Positions 52,530 through 60,540 of a stretch of 64,000 nt of DNA are shown one piece after another (the first letter of the stretch is position 1; each line of letters starts with the position of its first letter). The position numbers were made by a program, and so were the translations under genes. The notes under the pieces were generated by a model. It saw only the letters and a list, made by a program, of their open reading frames with translations. It did not search any database and was not told the origin of the DNA. Source of the stretch: Paulinella micropora (lineage: Eukaryota > Cercozoa > Imbricatea > Euglyphida > Paulinellidae); NCBI GenBank assembly GCA_019918135.1, contig WBZZ01002575.1, forward strand, positions 158,501 through 222,500, written 5' to 3'.

Positions 52530-53935
52530 ATGGAAGGAAAGGATTCTAAAAATACTGAGGAGTTGATGACTCTCAACAACCTCAGGTATGAGTTGCCAGC
52601 AAATCTAGCACTCACTGAGCAGGGAAGTATCTTTAAGAAGAACTTCGCCGACCAGCAGACTTACAGCAGTGCGTCGGGGACTGAAATGATTTTCACACTA
52701 CAGGCAAGCACTGATTTTGTTTATGGAAAGAATTGCTATTTAACATTTGATGTCAAGGCCGACGGGTTGGTTACGACCGCAGGGAATAACTGCGCGATTG
52801 GTTTTCAAAACACTCCCGCGACTGCTATTTTTGAAAGATTTTTGTTGGAAAGTAAGGACGGTAGCGAACTTGAACGAATTGAAGATTTGAATAAACTGGT
52901 GCGAAATACTCTCCCGTGGCATTATCCTTTTGATTATCGCCGACAGGCACAGATGGCGGGACAACGAGAGAATGTGGAAGTTAATGTTAATATTACCGAT
53001 ACTTCGTTACTGATTTTGCTATTAATACTCCTACAGTCGTTGGCACTGGTCAATACTTGAAAGTTTGTATTCCTCTCCATTACTTCTCGGGAGTGTTTAA
53101 CGAAGAAACTCTCATTCCTCCCTCTCTAATATGTGGTATGAGGCTTCGCTTGACATTTGCCCCGCCACAGGAAGCATTTAACATTATTGGAAGCACTGAT
53201 GGTAAGGTTTCTACTGGGTTTGATGGTACCGCTTTGACTTTCACCGTGTCAAATCCAGTTGTAATGCTGGAGACATTCTCTCTTGCTCCCGCCGTCCAGA
53301 GAAATATTATGGAACAGATGGGAAGCAAGGATGGTCTCCCATACACTTATGAAACATATTATAACCAAAAGGCAAATCCAGGCACGTCTGATGATTTTAA
53401 TCTTCAAGTAAATAAGGCCGTTGCTCGTGCTCAGTGCTTGTATATAATCACGCAAAACGTGCTCGCTGACAATGCTGGTATTGATAACCTTGGAACTGCT
53501 TAAATGAATTATAAGCAGTATCAGTGTCGTATTGGTGATTGGTATGCTCCACAACAGAAGATGGAACTCGGAGGAAGCACCGATACCCTGGCCGCCGTTC
53601 AACGAGGATGTGCCGAATTGTATATTAACAATCTCCAAGCGACTATGGGTATTCGCGATGCTTACATGTCTTCGTCTGTTTCTCTTGAAAACTTTCGCAA
53701 GTATTATTCTACTTCAGATAAGACGGGACTTACATCTAACTCAGGATTTGCCACCATTATCCAGACACTCAACCAATCTCCACACATTGGAGCGTCTGGT
53801 CTCGCAGTTAATAACTCACGAACTGCGGAAGTCAGTCTTCGTTATGCGGCCGATTATAATGAAAATCGCGCCATCACCGCTTGGTTGAAATACGTCAAAG
53901 TGGCGTCTATCTATCCCAGTAGATGTGTCGTAAAA
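52530..53935 (+). pseudogene. Major capsid protein, double jelly-roll (interrupted)
   Basis: Three open parts in order. The first (52,530 to about 53,000) includes LRYELPANLALTEQGSIFKK, FDVKADG and PWHYPFDYRRQAQMAG. The second has VCIPLHYFSGVFN, LIPPSLICGMRLRLTF and METFS-type strands. The third (53,504 on) has GDWYAPQQKMELGG. These are the hallmark segments of PLV major capsid proteins. Breaks: a single-base loss in a T run near 53,003, and an in-frame TAA at 53,501-53,503. The leader is longer (about 40 nt after the nearest TATA-like box) than in other genes of the element. The C-terminal end is uncertain: TAA at 53,931 in one frame, 54,007 in another. Confidence 0.85.
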
Positions 53936-53987
53936 CAATTAAAAAAAAAATTAAAAATTAAAATAATATATTTTGCTATATATAGCA

Positions 53988-54785
53988 ATGTCATTTACGA
54001 TCTCTAACTTAGAAGACGAAAAGCGAACAAAAAAAAATTTCCTCCTTCGTGTCTCCTCAAGCGATAAAACAGAATCAAAATCCGCTTCTACTCACAATGG
54101 ACGTTTCGTTGTTGATTTACCAGCAACTGGTCGTAATATTGATATAATTAGTGCTTATGTCGTTAAGAGTATCTCCATTCCAAACGTTTTCCCAAACATA
54201 CCGAGTTATGCCAACACTCTCACATTGATTAAAACAACTGGATCCGCTACAAAAACGGCAATCGTAACAGAAAATCAATACACCATTGATACGTTTATTA
54301 CCGCCCTTCAAACTGCAGTTAATTCAGCAATTGCCCCCGACTCCGTAGTTATAACTTTGAACTCCTTTAATAAATTGAATTTCGCTTTCACTGGTGATAC
54401 GTATGCTTTTGATTATGATAATAGCACGATTAGAGACAAGATAGGACTGACTGCCGATATTTCGGCCGCGGCGAGTGCCACGATGCAATCTATCGTGAAT
54501 TTAATCGGTGAAACGGCCGTTTATGTCCATAGCCGTGCATTGAACCAGTCTGGTTTAGTTGAAGCAAATGGTAATTTCTCTGTCGTTGGTAAATGTAATT
54601 TAGATAAGCCCTATGGAGTCCAAGCCTATTTTGAATCGTCAAACGATGTTGCAGATTACGTCCCATTCAATACCACCAAGAGCTTAAGGTCTATTGATAT
54701 CGTCATTAGAAATGCTGGCGGTGAAGTTTTGGAGGTTCCTTTAAACTTTGAGGTTAGTATTCTCTTGAAGGCATATCATGCGTAA
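53988..54785 (+). CDS. Penton-like minor capsid protein
   Basis: 265 residues from ATG 53,988 (TATATAGCAATG). The N-terminal SKSASTHNGRFVVDLPA, AYVVKSISIPNVFPNI and the C-terminal KSLRSIDIVIRNAGGE...LNFEVSILLKAYH strands match the single-jelly-roll vertex protein that follows the capsid gene in PLVs. It would form pentons at the capsid vertices and anchor spikes. The gene is intact. An in-frame ATG 15 nt upstream (53,973) is possible, but the box position favours 53,988. Confidence 0.82.
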   Translation: MSFTISNLEDEKRTKKNFLLRVSSSDKTESKSASTHNGRFVVDLPATGRNIDIISAYVVKSISIPNVFPNIPSYANTLTLIKTTGSATKTAIVTENQYTIDTFITALQTAVNSAIAPDSVVITLNSFNKLNFAFTGDTYAFDYDNSTIRDKIGLTADISAAASATMQSIVNLIGETAVYVHSRALNQSGLVEANGNFSVVGKCNLDKPYGVQAYFESSNDVADYVPFNTTKSLRSIDIVIRNAGGEVLEVPLNFEVSILLKAYHA

Positions 54786-54810
54786 TAAAAAAGAAAAACT
54801 ATAAAATATA

Positions 54811-55038
54811 ATGACTTTTATACAAAATTTAGATATACTATTTACATTGATACAAAATATTAACTCACGACGAAGACGACAACATAAAGAACAAATCCCC
54901 TGCGGTGCTAATATTGACCAGTTTTACAAATGTTTGAAGACAAATCACGCACAACTAACCGAAGAATTAGTCAAGGATAAGGACTTTGAATATATTAAAA
55001 AAATGTCAATAGAGATAGAAAAAAAAATTAATAAATAA
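54811..55038 (+). CDS. Small helical protein, unknown
   Basis: 75 residues with a hydrophobic N-terminus (FIQNLDILFTLIQNI), a basic RRRRQHKE patch and a Lys-rich C-terminus. AAATATAATG precedes the start directly. No family recognised. Confidence 0.5.
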   Translation: MTFIQNLDILFTLIQNINSRRRRQHKEQIPCGANIDQFYKCLKTNHAQLTEELVKDKDFEYIKKMSIEIEKKINK

Positions 55039-55064
55039 GCATAAATAAAAGTATTCTTTTTTGT

Positions 55065-56297
55065 TTAAATTTGGTCTTCAATCCAGTTAAGACTTACATA
55101 AATACTCGCCGTTCCACCGCTTGTGTTTTGTGCGGATATGGTAAATGTCTTACTTGGTCCTATCTTGATATTATATTGAGACAAATCAATGTATATTGAT
55201 GAACCTCCAGACAACACATATGTAAATATCACACTTCCGCCCGTTCTTGTAGTTCCTGCCGTATCTACTTCGGCCAATGATGTGGCAGTATCGTAATTTG
55301 AATAAGAAGGTGTTCCTCCTAATGTGGTATTAAGAATAATTCTCGCGATACATGTTTTAGTATCTGAATGGCTGATACACAAATTCTCAAAGTATATTAT
55401 GTTATAGTTTGTTTTGCTATTGAATGTGGCACGATTTCTAATGGTAAATATAGCATTTTCAGTTGATCCTATAGTTTTAACATTGTCATACGAATTAGTT
55501 ATAGCAATAGTCCGATCAATATTCCCTTCAACTGCCAAAAGCATGCTAGCAGTTTTCATTACAACGGATCCAAGACTTGACGAATATGCCTTCGCATAAA
55601 TAGCAAACGCCGCCTGATCCAATGATGGAGTGGTAGCAGTGCTCGCGTATTTAATTGAATGAATTACTTCCATTCGTCCAGTTCGCGGGTTTTCTATTTT
55701 GAATGTAATTTGACCGCTACCCAGATATTGAACAACTATTTCAAACACATTCAATTTAGTAAAATCAATCGTAGGGAAGTTTCCAGTATTATTACATTTA
55801 TCAACATTCCACGCATATTGACTGACCACATTTTCTACACTCCCCGCCGTTCTTACAACAGACATTCCCAAACTTGATTGTCTAAAACATAAATTGTCTG
55901 CTGGTGTGCCTATGCCAATATCGCAATTGAAACTATCTGCGGCGATAGATGACGGAAACAATGCGGAAAATCTAGCAACTAAGCCCATGCCACTTCTATA
56001 TTTGGCTCGCTCAATAGTCGTAATCTGTGCCGTTGAATTACCTAAGGCGGATGTCGTTAAAACCGCCATTGAATTAGCAGACGATACCACCCCGCCATTA
56101 GTCTCCGTTTTGTCAAAGAATCGTGTATTAATACCATATGTAAATACATTTTGTAATACTGGCGACAAAGTGGCCGTTCGCAATTCTCCAAATGCAGTTG
56201 TTGGTAAAGCATCTTTAATACTATCAATAGATAAAGAAGAAGATGATGATGTAGTTGATGAAGATGGTGTATTCGTGCTTTGACCAAAAAGGTTCAT
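55065..56297 (-). CDS. Putative spike/fibre protein with MNxFG N-terminus, large form
   Basis: 410 residues from the ATG at 56,297 (the open frame extends further upstream, but the AT-rich promoter and MNLFGQS start favour this). After a Ser/Thr linker it contains RAKYRSGMGLVARFSALFPS, GIGTPADNLCFRQSSLGMSV and FTKLNVFEIVVQYLGSGQITF. This beta-rich pattern recurs in receptor-binding or surface proteins of large DNA viruses and phages. The N-terminus resembles the 209-residue gene at 42,169. It shares a 24-bp bidirectional promoter with the plus gene at 56,322. A host-attachment role is inferred. Confidence 0.6.
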   Translation of the reverse strand: MNLFGQSTNTPSSSTTSSSSSLSIDSIKDALPTTAFGELRTATLSPVLQNVFTYGINTRFFDKTETNGGVVSSANSMAVLTTSALGNSTAQITTIERAKYRSGMGLVARFSALFPSSIAADSFNCDIGIGTPADNLCFRQSSLGMSVVRTAGSVENVVSQYAWNVDKCNNTGNFPTIDFTKLNVFEIVVQYLGSGQITFKIENPRTGRMEVIHSIKYASTATTPSLDQAAFAIYAKAYSSSLGSVVMKTASMLLAVEGNIDRTIAITNSYDNVKTIGSTENAIFTIRNRATFNSKTNYNIIYFENLCISHSDTKTCIARIILNTTLGGTPSYSNYDTATSLAEVDTAGTTRTGGSVIFTYVLSGGSSIYIDLSQYNIKIGPSKTFTISAQNTSGGTASIYVSLNWIEDQI

Positions 56298-56321
56298 TTT
56301 ATATTTTATATTATATAAAAT
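56298..56321. promoter_or_regulatory. 24-bp bidirectional promoter between viral genes
   Basis: Only TATATTTTATATTATATAAA-type sequence separates the two divergent start codons (56,297 minus and 56,322 plus). A TATA-like box must therefore serve both directions with nearly leaderless mRNAs. Confidence 0.55.
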
Positions 56322-56597
56322 ATGCCAATAATAATACATGATTTGCCAAGTGATATAGTTGGACACATAAGAACATTTGTTTATTCAGAAATGTCCCAGC
56401 AGAATTATAAAAAAGAATTTTGCGATATATGCGGTTTGTCTCGCACATTCCAATCACATCCTCCTATCATAGCAGTTGATATTGATAATGTAGATGGTGT
56501 TCAGTTTTTCACAATCTGTTCTATTAATTGCTGCAGACGAGAGTCTAATATTAGAGCAAGATATGGTGAACCGCCTTTAATCGTTGTTAAGTATTAA
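56322..56597 (+). CDS. Small protein, F-box-like start plus zinc motif
   Basis: 91 residues. HDLPSDIVGHIRTFV resembles the first helix region of an F-box (LPxDIxxxIxxxL), followed by CDICGLSRTF and CSINCCRR, a possible treble-clef zinc ribbon. F-box-like proteins in viruses recruit host SCF ubiquitin ligase, but 15 residues are too few to be sure. TATATAAAATATG start. Confidence 0.5.
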   Translation: MPIIIHDLPSDIVGHIRTFVYSEMSQQNYKKEFCDICGLSRTFQSHPPIIAVDIDNVDGVQFFTICSINCCRRESNIRARYGEPPLIVVKY

Positions 56598-56602
56598 TCT
56601 TT

Positions 56603-56794
56603 TTAAACTTTTTGTTTATTTCTTGTGCTTCTCCGTAATGGTGCTTTTACTTCCTCTGTCGCGGTTTCTTCTTGTGGCACTTCTTTCTTCTCTTTGATAA
56701 ACTTATTAACAATAACGGCTCCAATCTTGCTTAATTGTCTTAGTTTAATATTTGTTATTATTCCCCCGTGGTCGTTGTAAATCTGTTCGAGCAA
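56603..56794 (-). CDS. Small protein with basic C-terminus, unknown
   Basis: 63 residues (MLEQIYNDHGGIITNIKLRQ ... RRSTRNKQKV). It lies 39 bp downstream of the recombinase on the same strand and may be co-expressed. The RRSTRNK tail resembles a nuclear localisation signal. Confidence 0.45.
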   Translation of the reverse strand: MLEQIYNDHGGIITNIKLRQLSKIGAVIVNKFIKEKKEVPQEETATEEVKAPLRRSTRNKQKV

Positions 56795-56833
56795 TTTATG
56801 CTTATCATCTCTGCTTGCTTTTTTTCCTAATGG

Positions 56834-57916
56834 TTAATATTTGCTTTCTTCTTCTCCGTTTTCACTTTCAGTTTTATTAATATTATTTAAATTCAAACAT
56901 AAATCTATCTTTCTTCGTAACTCCTCTAATTCTGTTTTAATTCCTTCTGCTTTTATTTCAGAAGGATCTAACACATTAACCCATGAATAACTAAATGAAG
57001 TCAACATATCACCATGACCAAGAACATTTGAAACCCATGTATTAAAATTCTCTATTTTCGGATTGGCGAAATTACTATATGACAAACTAGCATATAGTTT
57101 TCGCAACATACTGCTTTTCTGTGTGTATTCCGATAGCCAAGGAAAGATTTTGATAATTCTTTTATTTAGTTCATTATTCTTTTGTTTATCAAGCACGCCT
57201 TCTTTGTTGATGATAACTGCTTTTTTCTTTTTGAAATGGTTCCTTATTGAATTTACTTGTTCAATTACGAATTCAGGAGTAAAAAGGACGACAGGCCTCT
57301 CAGTCCAATTCTTTTCTTGTCCTTCTCTCTTTTTTGCTAAATTATTTACCCTCAACCAACTTGGTTTATCTGATATCAACTCATATGTGTTTTTATCAAA
57401 TATTTCCACGGGCCTCGCTCCAATTGCTATCATCAAAGCAAGTAGTTTAAGATAAGGGTCATTACTTAATATCATATCGTTCATTTTAGCCATTACATCA
57501 CGAACATCAATCTGTATTTTTTGTTCCTTTTTTGCTTTGACATCTTTTTTATACCCCTCAACAATATCAATCCCCTCGTCTTCATTCAGATTAAAATACT
57601 TATCCAGTTTGCTCATTTCATATACCTTTTCACTTTGATAAGGTTCTATTGCTTTTTTTCTTACCTCAGAAAGTCTTTGTCTTCTGCTGTTCAAATTAGG
57701 ATACACGATAGCATATTTGGGATATATGGATTTTAGTGCCTCAAGTGCATCTTCATCACTCGTTGGTGTGCTAAATAGCGATATAATGGCATTATGAAAG
57801 GCGATACTTGGTTTCAACTCACTATCGTAGAAGTTGGACACAACATCATAAATTTTAGTTTCTGTAGTAGCAACTCTTAACTGCCTAACAAATTTTCTAT
57901 CGTCTTCGCTCCACAT
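56834..57916 (-). CDS. Tyrosine recombinase, telomere-resolvase-like
   Basis: 360 residues. Visible catalytic-type residues: Arg168 in ALMIAIGARPVEIF, Lys195/196 in VNNLAKKRE, Arg272 in SSMLRKLYASLSYSNF, His301 in VLGHGDMLTSFSY and the nucleophile Tyr310, nine residues after the His as in tyrosine recombinases. Arg272 lacks the usual HxxR/RxxH partner. The RxLYA-x-x-SY context recalls protelomerases of N15-type phages and Borrelia ResT. It may resolve hairpin telomeres, integrate the virus, or both. It starts 24 bp inside the right TIR boundary. The distinction from an ordinary integrase needs a profile search. Confidence 0.7.
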   Translation of the reverse strand: MWSEDDRKFVRQLRVATTETKIYDVVSNFYDSELKPSIAFHNAIISLFSTPTSDEDALEALKSIYPKYAIVYPNLNSRRQRLSEVRKKAIEPYQSEKVYEMSKLDKYFNLNEDEGIDIVEGYKKDVKAKKEQKIQIDVRDVMAKMNDMILSNDPYLKLLALMIAIGARPVEIFDKNTYELISDKPSWLRVNNLAKKREGQEKNWTERPVVLFTPEFVIEQVNSIRNHFKKKKAVIINKEGVLDKQKNNELNKRIIKIFPWLSEYTQKSSMLRKLYASLSYSNFANPKIENFNTWVSNVLGHGDMLTSFSYSWVNVLDPSEIKAEGIKTELEELRRKIDLCLNLNNINKTESENGEEESKY

Positions 57917-58394
57917 CTTAGTATATATTAGACAAGTCCTATATTATTTTAATTATTTTAAATAATAAATAGCCATTACCCCCGATATGTCTCTAAATGT
58001 TGTTAAAAACCACTCGGCCAGTTGTTGTCAATAGTAGCAGTGTGAGAGAGAATATTTTTGTTTGTATTAATGAAGGCCAATGTGTCCGAGGCCGACCTTT
58101 TTTTTTTTAGAAATTTTTGGAAGTGTATAGTATAGAGTATCCCGACACCTCGGAAAATTTACTCAGGATTAATAAAAGGTTGGACAGGTTGGACAAGTTA
58201 AAATTTAGTTAATAGAAAGAAGAATAATATAATAAATATTGAAATTTAATAACTAAAAAGTGTCCAACCTTATAAAAAATCACTTGGCCGTGGCCAACCA
58301 TGGGGTTGGACACATATAAATAAGATTATTTTCATTCAGCCTGCTCTTATATTCAACCATTGGATTATGAAAAAAAAACACTTAAAAAATTTAT

Positions 58395-59046
58395 TTAACC
58401 TATAAAACGATTTCCTTTTTCTCTATTATCTTTAGCCCATAATGGTTGAGTATTAAGATAACATAGTCTTTCCATAGTTTTTTCAATAGTTGGATTTTCG
58501 TATCTCAAAGGTATGATATGGTCAATTTGCCATTCGCCATAGTTCTCCCAAGTCATACCTTCTTCAAATTGTTCTTCAATATACTTTTTGAATTCCTCAA
58601 TATTACAACCGAGATATCCAATAGTTTTTTTTTGTTTTATCTGACTTAAGAGCATATCCGATCTTTTTTCCGATCATGTGTGCTAAATATCCATGCGGAT
58701 CACATTCCTTACATCTACTTTTTCGTTTATTATGTTCACATATTTCGCCTCCACCACATTCCTTACATCTACTTTTTCGTTTATTATGTTCACATATTTC
58801 GCCTCCACCGCATTCCTTACATCTACTTTTTCGTTTATTATGTTCACATACACTGACTCCACCGCATTCCTTACATCTACTTTTTCGTTTTTTGTGTTCA
58901 CATTTGTATTTGTCATCCGCTGTTCTATTCCTTTTTCTACAATCTTCACAAGTCTTCAATTTTCGTCCTTTGTCATTCAAAAACATTATAGGTATTCTCC
59001 AACATTTACACTTTCCGCATTTCTCGTGTTTTATTTCTTCCGTCAT
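58395..59046 (-). pseudogene. HNH-type endonuclease, right TIR copy (frameshifted)
   Basis: Inverted copy of 36,905-37,557 with the same four CEHNKRKSRCKECGG units and HNH core. Its A-run (59-strand T-run at 58,625-58,633) is 9 long against 10 on the left. Neither length keeps the frame, so both copies are broken, but differently. Either polymerase slippage is used to join the frames, or both have decayed or been misread. Confidence 0.7.
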
Positions 59047-59251
59047 TATCCTTTTATATATCTTTTGTAAGTCTTTAATACATAAATTAGTAAAATAATA
59101 TCGTTGGCACTTTTACCGCGCCACCAATTTTGGACGAAGGTGCTCACTTTGTCCTTTTGTCAAAGCAAAAAAGTAAATTGTTCTCCTTTGTATGTTTACC
59201 TTAATAGTGGGGGCTACCGCCGCGTTCCCCATTTGTCGTGGTTTGATGATC

Positions 59252-59646
59252 ATTTATGTGTTGCGGACATGTCTATTCAAGTATTAAAAACAAGCACAGA
59301 AAAGACAGAAAACACACACATGAAGACAGAAAACACACCTTTGTTTCACAAAAACACACATAGATTTTACCAAAATACTACAAACTAAGCACACTAAGAG
59401 AGATTTGGTCAAAATGACGACAATTTCATATAAATGAAATTTAATATATATTTTTTAGAATAAAAAATATGAAATTGTCGTCATTTTGACCAAATCTCTC
59501 TTAGTGTGCTTAGTTTGTAGTATTTTGGTAAAATCTATGTGTGTTTTTGTGAAACAAAGGTGTGTTTTCTGTCTTCATGTGTGTGTTTTCTGTCTTTTCT
59601 GTGCTTGTTTTTAATACTTGAATAGACATGTCCGCAACACATAAAT
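59252..59646. repeat. Right terminal hairpin palindrome
   Basis: Arms 59,252-59,430 and 59,468-59,646 (179 nt each) are perfect reverse complements around a 37-nt AT-rich centre (59,431-59,467). The centre equals that of the left end when both are read from the outside in. Without the 32-bp duplication, this is the cleaner version of the structure. Confidence 0.92.
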
Positions 59647-59885
59647 GATCTATATATATATATGAACCTATAAGAGGCCAACATGGAGTCCGGCTGGTCG
59701 GTGAACGTGCCACATGGGAATGTGGAACAACATTGATGTACGTCAGACCAGTCGGATGTACCAGACACGCCAATAATTACAGATATTGTATCTTTGTCCC
59801 CACATATTATATTACTTTTGTCGTTTTTATATATCCCCTTACGGGAAGCGCTTCAAAGTTTTAGTTTTCATGTTATGATCATATG

Positions 59886-59924
<39 letters not shown>

Positions 59925-60540
59925 ATATTTTCATATATTTATCACACATTTATGTTATTACTTCTTTTTGAAGTTATTATCATATATCTGTATTCTTATA
60001 TGATATATGTGTATGTGGTTTTCACATGTTTCTCTTACTCATTTGCGAGATAGGGAGAGTAGAGAGTTAATCCTCTTCTCGTTGGGTAGGCCCGAATATA
60101 CCACAGGCCCGCTGCCTTGTACGTACTCTAGTCGATACGTACTTGTAGGCGCAGATAGGTAAATATGCGACCTTTTCTTATACCCCTATACACAGTGATG
60201 TATAGAAGTGCTATATCTCTTTAAGATGTAGTTATATCTGTTTTTCTTTATATACTTTTGAGCCGGTTGAAAACGATAATATTACGATTCATAACCGGTA
60301 CTACTTTTTTAAGCCGTATAATGTTATCGTTAGGGGTGACACTGGGACATGCCTCTCTTTTTCCTTTTGTTGCTTGGCTCTGACAGTCTCCTACATTTTC
60401 CGCCATACTGGTTTCCTCTCTTTGTAGAGGAGGAAGATTAGGTTATTTTCAGAGTGCTGTGGAATTCGATTGATAAATACCCCTGCTTGCATTAAATAAT
60501 ATCTTTTGATTATAACCGACAAAAGTGGAGTCCCAGCCTA
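59647..60540. other. Non-coding insertion between the PLV and the methyltransferase gene
   Basis: About 0.9 kb with a (TA)n run at 59,889-59,921 and no coding frame. It does not belong to the methyltransferase exon and is absent from the other side of the virus. It may be the rest of another insertion, such as a solo LTR, into whose TA-rich start the PLV integrated. Evidence for an LTR is weak. Confidence 0.35.

Larger units (their letters stand above)
36273..59646 (+). mobile_element. Endogenous Polinton-like virus (PLV), complete with termini
   Basis: A 23,374-bp AT-rich block bounded by inverted repeats of 1.7 kb, carrying primase-helicase, packaging ATPase, double-jelly-roll capsid protein, penton-like protein, fibre proteins and a tyrosine recombinase. 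This is the morphogenesis and replication set of Polinton-like viruses of protists. No protein-primed PolB, no retroviral-type integrase and no maturation protease were recognised; lack of the protease favours PLV over classical virophage. Both flanks are C(TA)n runs (36,255-36,272 and 59,650-59,663), which may be a target-site duplication or simply a TA-rich target. Confidence 0.9.
57940..59646 (-). repeat. Right terminal inverted repeat of the PLV
   Basis: Inverted copy of 36,273-38,012. It starts just upstream of the tyrosine recombinase start codon, so the recombinase promoter probably lies partly within the repeat. Confidence 0.9.

Noticed and set aside
58676-59098. Hydrophobic plus-strand frames in the right TIR (and the mirror ones in the left TIR)
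   Set aside because: They are the antisense of the Cys/Lys-rich HNH gene repeats, which carry the recognisable motifs.
36273-59646. Classification as a Mavirus-type virophage or canonical Polinton
   Set aside because: No retroviral-type integrase, no protein-primed PolB and no maturation protease were seen; capsid, penton and ATPase motifs fit the Polinton-like virus group better.
36255-59663. Definite target-site duplication of the PLV
   Set aside because: Both flanks are C(TA)n, but such simple sequence can match by chance; length and origin cannot be decided without an empty site.
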